A stretch of 8,353 bases of DNA from Deltaproteobacteria bacterium (lineage in GTDB: Bacteria; Myxococcota; Polyangia; Haliangiales; Haliangiaceae), in contig JAGSPR010000343.1 in the NCBI GenBank assembly GCA_018262455.1, positions 1 through 8,353 on the forward strand, in the 5' to 3' direction. Position 1 is the first letter of the stretch, and each line of letters begins with the position of its first letter. Positions 5,331 through 8,353 of this stretch are shown here, in pieces. The notes below the pieces were generated by a model that saw only the letters and a list, made by a program, of their open reading frames with translations, searched no databases and was not told the origin of the DNA. The position numbers and the translations under genes were made by a program.

Positions 5331-6914
5331 CTATTCCTTCTCGTCGGCGACGTTGACCGTGAACCCGAGCTTCTGCATCGCGGCCTTGAGCTCGGGCTTC
5401 TGGACTGCCTTCATGTAGGCCTCGAGCGGCTCGACCTTCTTCGCCTTGACCAGCTCGAGCAACGAATCATTGAGCGTGATCATGCCGACGTCCTTGCCGG
5501 TCTGCATCACCGAGAACAACTGGAACGTCTTGGAGGTGCGGATCAAGTTTCGCACGGCACTCGTGCCGATCAAGACCTCGTAGGCGGCCACGCGTCCGCC
5601 GCCGATCTTCTTGCACAGCGTCTGGGCGATCACGCCACGCAACGACTCGGCGAGCATCTGTCGGACTTGCGACTGCCGGTCCGAGGGGAACTGATCGATG
5701 ATCCGATCGACCGTGGAGGGCGCGGTCGTCGTGTGCAACGTCCCGAACACGAGGTGTCCGGTTTCGGCGGTCTCGACCGCGATCGCGATCGTCTCGAGAT
5801 CGCGCATCTCGCCGACGAGCACGATGTCGGGGTCCTCGCGCAGGGCGGCGCGCAGCGCGTCCTTGAACGACCTCGTGTGGACGTGGACCTCGCGCTGATT
5901 GACCAGACACTTCTTGTTGTTGTGCACGAACTCGATCGGATCTTCGATCGTGATGATGTGATCCGAACGGTTCGAGTTGATGTGATCGACCAGCGTCGCC
6001 AGCGTCGTCGACTTGCCCGAGCCAGTCGGGCCCGTGACCACGACCAGGCCCTTGGTCAGGTAGCAGAGCTCGAGGACCTTCGGCGGGATGCCGAGTTGCT
6101 CGGGCGACAGGATGTTGAACGGGATCGCGCGAAACACCCCGCCCGGGCCGTGGCGATCGCGGAACATGTTGGCGCGAAATCGCGACAGACCTTCGATCGC
6201 GTACGCGAAGTCAGTGTCGGAGCGCTCTTCGAACTCTTTCCGATTCTTTTCCGGGCAGACCTCGTAGAGCAGCTGCAGCATCAGCTCCGGGGTGAGCACC
6301 GGAAACCCCGGGACTGGCTTCATCTCGCCGTCTTTGCGGACCAGCGGGGGCATCGTGCACGACATGTGCAGATCCGAGGCGCCCATCTCCTTCATCGCGC
6401 GCAGCATCTCGTCGAGCTTCAGAGGGCGCGTTCCAGACGTCACGCGCGAGATCGGTGGCTCGATCGGCGCCGCGACCGGCACCGCGACCGGCACCGCGAC
6501 CGCAGCAGGTGACGGGGTGGGTGGCGATGGCGCGACGATCGCGACCGGCTTTCCAGCGGCCCGAGGCTCGGGCGCACGGGTCGGCGGAGCTGCCTGCAGC
6601 GGGGCGCGATCCGAGGCATCGGGGACCGCGATCACGATGCGCATCACCGACGGCCCTTGCGTGACCGTGCAGCGAACCGGTTGAGGGCCGCCGGCGTAGT
6701 CGAAGGCCGTGGTGTGCTGGACGAGCAGCTCGGCGAGGGCTCCGGACGGCGCACACTCCTCGATGACTGCCTGGAGCGCTTCGAAGGACAGCGTCTGGGT
6801 CGCCGACCGGTCGCCCGTCGGGAGCCTGACCAGGATCTGCTTTCCGCTCTCGAGGATGATCGCCGAAGCCCCGAACTTACTCAGGTACCCGATGTAGGTG
6901 TCGATGGCTGCCAC
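5331..6914 (-). CDS. pilT: PilT-family type IV pilus retraction ATPase with N-terminal extension
   Basis: 527 residues against about 345-370 for typical PilT; the excess is all N-terminal. From about 165 it is canonical: LDEMLRAMKEMGASDLHMS (167-185), Walker A GPTGSGKS (295-302), Asp box ITIEDPIEFVH (321-331), Walker B DIVLVGEMRD (363-372) and His box GHLVFGTLHTTTA (386-398). SAVRNLIRT (452-460) matches the AIRNLIRE motif needed for retraction in PilT. The tetra-Cys zinc motif of PilB/GspE extension ATPases is absent. Residues 1-98 look like a decayed second copy of the N-terminal domain, and 105-160 is a Pro/Ala/Val-rich linker. The start is GTG 6914, the first start after an in-frame TGA (complement of 6918-6920); only a weak GATGAGA lies upstream. 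The protein should form a cytoplasmic hexamer at the pilus base. PilU or another paralog is possible. Confidence 0.92.
   Translation of the reverse strand: MAAIDTYIGYLSKFGASAIILESGKQILVRLPTGDRSATQTLSFEALQAVIEECAPSGALAELLVQHTTAFDYAGGPQPVRCTVTQGPSVMRIVIAVPDASDRAPLQAAPPTRAPEPRAAGKPVAIVAPSPPTPSPAAVAVPVAVPVAAPIEPPISRVTSGTRPLKLDEMLRAMKEMGASDLHMSCTMPPLVRKDGEMKPVPGFPVLTPELMLQLLYEVCPEKNRKEFEERSDTDFAYAIEGLSRFRANMFRDRHGPGGVFRAIPFNILSPEQLGIPPKVLELCYLTKGLVVVTGPTGSGKSTTLATLVDHINSNRSDHIITIEDPIEFVHNNKKCLVNQREVHVHTRSFKDALRAALREDPDIVLVGEMRDLETIAIAVETAETGHLVFGTLHTTTAPSTVDRIIDQFPSDRQSQVRQMLAESLRGVIAQTLCKKIGGGRVAAYEVLIGTSAVRNLIRTSKTFQLFSVMQTGKDVGMITLNDSLLELVKAKKVEPLEAYMKAVQKPELKAAMQKLGFTVNVADEKE
6471..6506 (-). 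repeat. 12-bp tandem repeat in the pilT linker
   Basis: On the plus strand CGCGACCGGCAC occurs at 6471-6482 and 6483-6494 and, with changes, at 6495-6506. Read on the coding strand it gives the VPVA repeats of the Pro/Ala/Val linker. It is a likely slippage tract that lets the linker length vary. Confidence 0.75.
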
Positions 6915-7093
6915 GTCTCATCTATCGCATGAGGCGGACGGTAGTGTCTGCCGCGGCGGCGAGCCGTGTCGGGATCAGCGGTCGTCGATCGACGTGCGAC
7001 GTGCGCGGTACACCGGGCACGGTGTGGGGCGTCGACGTACCCGCGCTCGCGATTGTTTGAGTTCCACTCCCGGGAAGGAGACAATCAAGGGGG
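6915..7093. promoter_or_regulatory. Divergent region between the pilT-like gene and the MFS gene
   Basis: No gene is convincing here. The short open frames lack supporting features. It should hold promoters for both neighbours, but I see no clear -35/-10 boxes. It contains a perfect 12-bp palindrome CGTCGATCGACG (6983-6994) and an interrupted dyad ACACCG-GGCA-CGGTGT (7010-7025). The dyad is the sort of site a dimeric repressor of an exporter gene could use. Confidence 0.4.
7072..7080 (+). promoter_or_regulatory. Strong Shine-Dalgarno-like sequence upstream of the MFS gene
   Basis: GGGAAGGAG complements the 16S 3' end well. The next ATG (7094) is 13 bases further on, but it opens a frame that ends at TAA 7163-7165 and is one base out of step with the transporter. 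This mismatch is the basis for suspecting a frame disruption at the transporter's 5' end. Confidence 0.5.
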
Positions 7094-7136
7094 ATGACCG
7101 GGCGATTCTCCACTCGATCATCCAGCGAAAGCCCCT

Positions 7137-8353
7137 TTGGGTCTCCTACTCCACGCGCTCCGTAACCGCTCCTTCCGGCTGCTCTGGTGGGGCCAGACGG
7201 TCTCGCGTCTGGGCGACAGCCTGCACCGGTTCGCGCTGGTGTGGTGGGTGCTGCAGACCACCGGGTCGGGACTCGCGATGGGCACCGTGGTCATCTGCCA
7301 GACCCTCCCATTGCTGGTGTTCCTGCTCGTCGGCGGCGTGTACGTGGATCGATTCTCCCGCATCCGCATCATGCTCGCCTCCGATCTCGCGCGCGGCGTG
7401 ATCACCGGGTGGATCGCGTTCATGGCGGTCACGGGTCAGCTGGAGGTCTGGCACATCTACGTCGCGTCGGTGATCTTCGGCCTCGTCGATGCCTTCTTCC
7501 AGCCCGCCTATTCGGCGGTGGTACCGGCGATCCTGAGCCCGGAGGAGCTGCCCAGCGCCAACTCGCTCTCGATGCTGAGTGGACAGCTCACCAACATCGT
7601 CGGGCCGATGCTCGGCGCGCTGCTCGTGGGGCTCGGCGGAACGTCGTTGGCGTTCGTGTTGGACGCGAGCTCGTTCTTCATCTCCGCGGTCTGCCTCGTC
7701 CCGTTGCTCGGCTTGTGGATCAAGCTCCCCAAGCGGGGCCCGTCGGATCGCGGCGCGTGGCACGAGATGCGCGAAGGGTTTGCCGTCATCACCAAGGAAC
7801 CCTGGCTCTCGATCACGATCGCCAGTACCGCCTTCCTCAATGCCACGGACTACTGTGCGTTCATCGTCACGCTGCCATTCATGATCACGAGGACCATGGA
7901 TCTCGACGCGAGCACGCTCGGGGTCGTGCAATCCCTGTATTCGGTCGGCACGGTCGGTGGGGCGATCTGGCTCGGGCGGCGAGCCCGGCTCCGCCGCCGT
8001 GGCTTGGTGGTGTACGGACTCGCGATCGGACTCGGACTCTGCACGGTGCTGTTTGGCATGCCCATCACGATCTACGGGATCGCCGCCGTCGTCCTGGTGC
8101 GCGGCATCGCGCTGGCTATCAACAGCCTGGTCTTCCTCAATACGATGCAGGAGATGGTGCCGTCCGACACGATGGGGCGCGTCTCGAGCATCGACTGGTT
8201 TGTCTCCGGCTTGCTCATGCCCATCGGCTTCGCCGTGATCGGCTGGGCCACCGACCACTTCAGCCCCTCGGCGATCTTCGTCGTCATCGGGGTCTCGAGC
8301 ATGAGCTTGGCCCTGATAGCCCTCATCCACCCACGCATCCGCACCCTGGATTG
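7137..8353 (+). CDS. MFS transporter, EntS/MFS_3-like exporter (partial at right edge; start uncertain)
   Basis: The transporter frame runs from a stop at 7095-7097 to the window end, about 405 residues from TTG 7137 with no stop reached. The family is usually 400-430 residues, so only the end is missing. From TTG the protein begins MGLLLHALRNRSFRLLWWGQ, the usual N-terminus of this exporter group (ALRNRNFRLLW-type). It shows about 11-12 hydrophobic segments and a motif A-like loop after TM2 (GGVYVDRFSR, 66-75). PAYSAVVPAILSPEELPSANSL is also typical of the group. TTG 7137 has no ribosome binding site. ATG 7094 has GGGAAGGAG upstream but is in another frame, and dropping one base in the CCCCTTTGGG tract (7132-7141) would join it to the transporter. 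The likely role is proton-driven export of a small molecule at the inner membrane; the substrate is unknown. It is divergent from the pilT-like gene. Confidence 0.85.
   Translation, partial: MGLLLHALRNRSFRLLWWGQTVSRLGDSLHRFALVWWVLQTTGSGLAMGTVVICQTLPLLVFLLVGGVYVDRFSRIRIMLASDLARGVITGWIAFMAVTGQLEVWHIYVASVIFGLVDAFFQPAYSAVVPAILSPEELPSANSLSMLSGQLTNIVGPMLGALLVGLGGTSLAFVLDASSFFISAVCLVPLLGLWIKLPKRGPSDRGAWHEMREGFAVITKEPWLSITIASTAFLNATDYCAFIVTLPFMITRTMDLDASTLGVVQSLYSVGTVGGAIWLGRRARLRRRGLVVYGLAIGLGLCTVLFGMPITIYGIAAVVLVRGIALAINSLVFLNTMQEMVPSDTMGRVSSIDWFVSGLLMPIGFAVIGWATDHFSPSAIFVVIGVSSMSLALIALIHPRIRTLD

Noticed and set aside
4245..6512. 755-residue open frame on the plus strand
   Set aside because: It is antisense to the MDR and PilT-family genes, both with unmistakable motifs. 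Its translation is Arg/Asp/His-rich with no domain, as expected of the opposite strand of high-GC coding DNA.
5331..6914. PilB/GspE secretion or extension ATPase
   Set aside because: The tetra-Cys zinc motif of that group is missing, and an AIRNLIRE-like motif of PilT is present.
7094..7165. 23-residue leader peptide gene before the MFS gene
   Set aside because: It is possible, but the frame joins the transporter naturally if one base is removed, and the peptide shows no attenuator-like codon run or hairpin. I kept it only as an alternative.
7146..8330. 394-residue minus-strand open frame rich in Asp, Glu and Arg
   Set aside because: It is the mirror of a clear MFS transporter. The extreme charged composition is the antisense of hydrophobic membrane segments.

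Overview
The window is high-GC throughout, and its genes favour G or C at third codon positions. It encodes a type IV pilus retraction ATPase, a lipoprotein glycoside hydrolase, secreted Cys-rich and barrel-like proteins, and an MFS exporter. This mix suggests a Gram-negative soil- or sediment-type bacterium, with Myxococcota/deltaproteobacterial relatives as the best guess. There is no rRNA or other taxonomic marker, so this is inference.

Layout from left to right. (1) Bases 1-497 hold the 3' end of an unrecognised + strand gene. (2) Bases 556-2248 (+) hold a lipoprotein alpha-galactosidase of family GH36, split by a +1 frame disruption near 1020-1035, most simply one extra C in a CCCC run. 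(3) Bases 2249-2488 are filled by an imperfect giant palindrome of about 226 bp. It has 30-bp arms matching at 29 of 30 positions and an interior of degenerate 6-bp repeats (GTGCAR), and it lies exactly between two convergent stop codons. (4) Bases 2489-3607 (-) encode an exported protein whose C-terminus carries three Cys repeats, C-x9-D-P-x-[LV]-C. (5) Bases 3733-4215 (+), divergent from it, encode a small exported, probably barrel-forming protein. (6) Bases 5331-6914 (-) encode a PilT-family ATPase with an unusual N-terminal extension. It is followed 6 bp later by a zinc-independent quinone oxidoreductase-like MDR protein (4236-5324, -). (7) Bases 7137-8353 (+) hold the 5' part of an MFS exporter gene, divergent from pilT and running off the window.

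Most units look functionally independent. The clear transcriptional pair is pilT plus the MDR oxidoreductase. The divergent pair at 2489-4215 may share a control region and both products are exported. The points most worth following are the palindromic element, the apparent degenerate duplication of the PilT N-terminal domain, the Cys-repeat protein, and two frame disruptions that both lie at or beside CCCC runs. The repeated C4 context could mean assembly errors rather than true gene decay. I see no CRISPR array, tRNA, rRNA or transposase gene.
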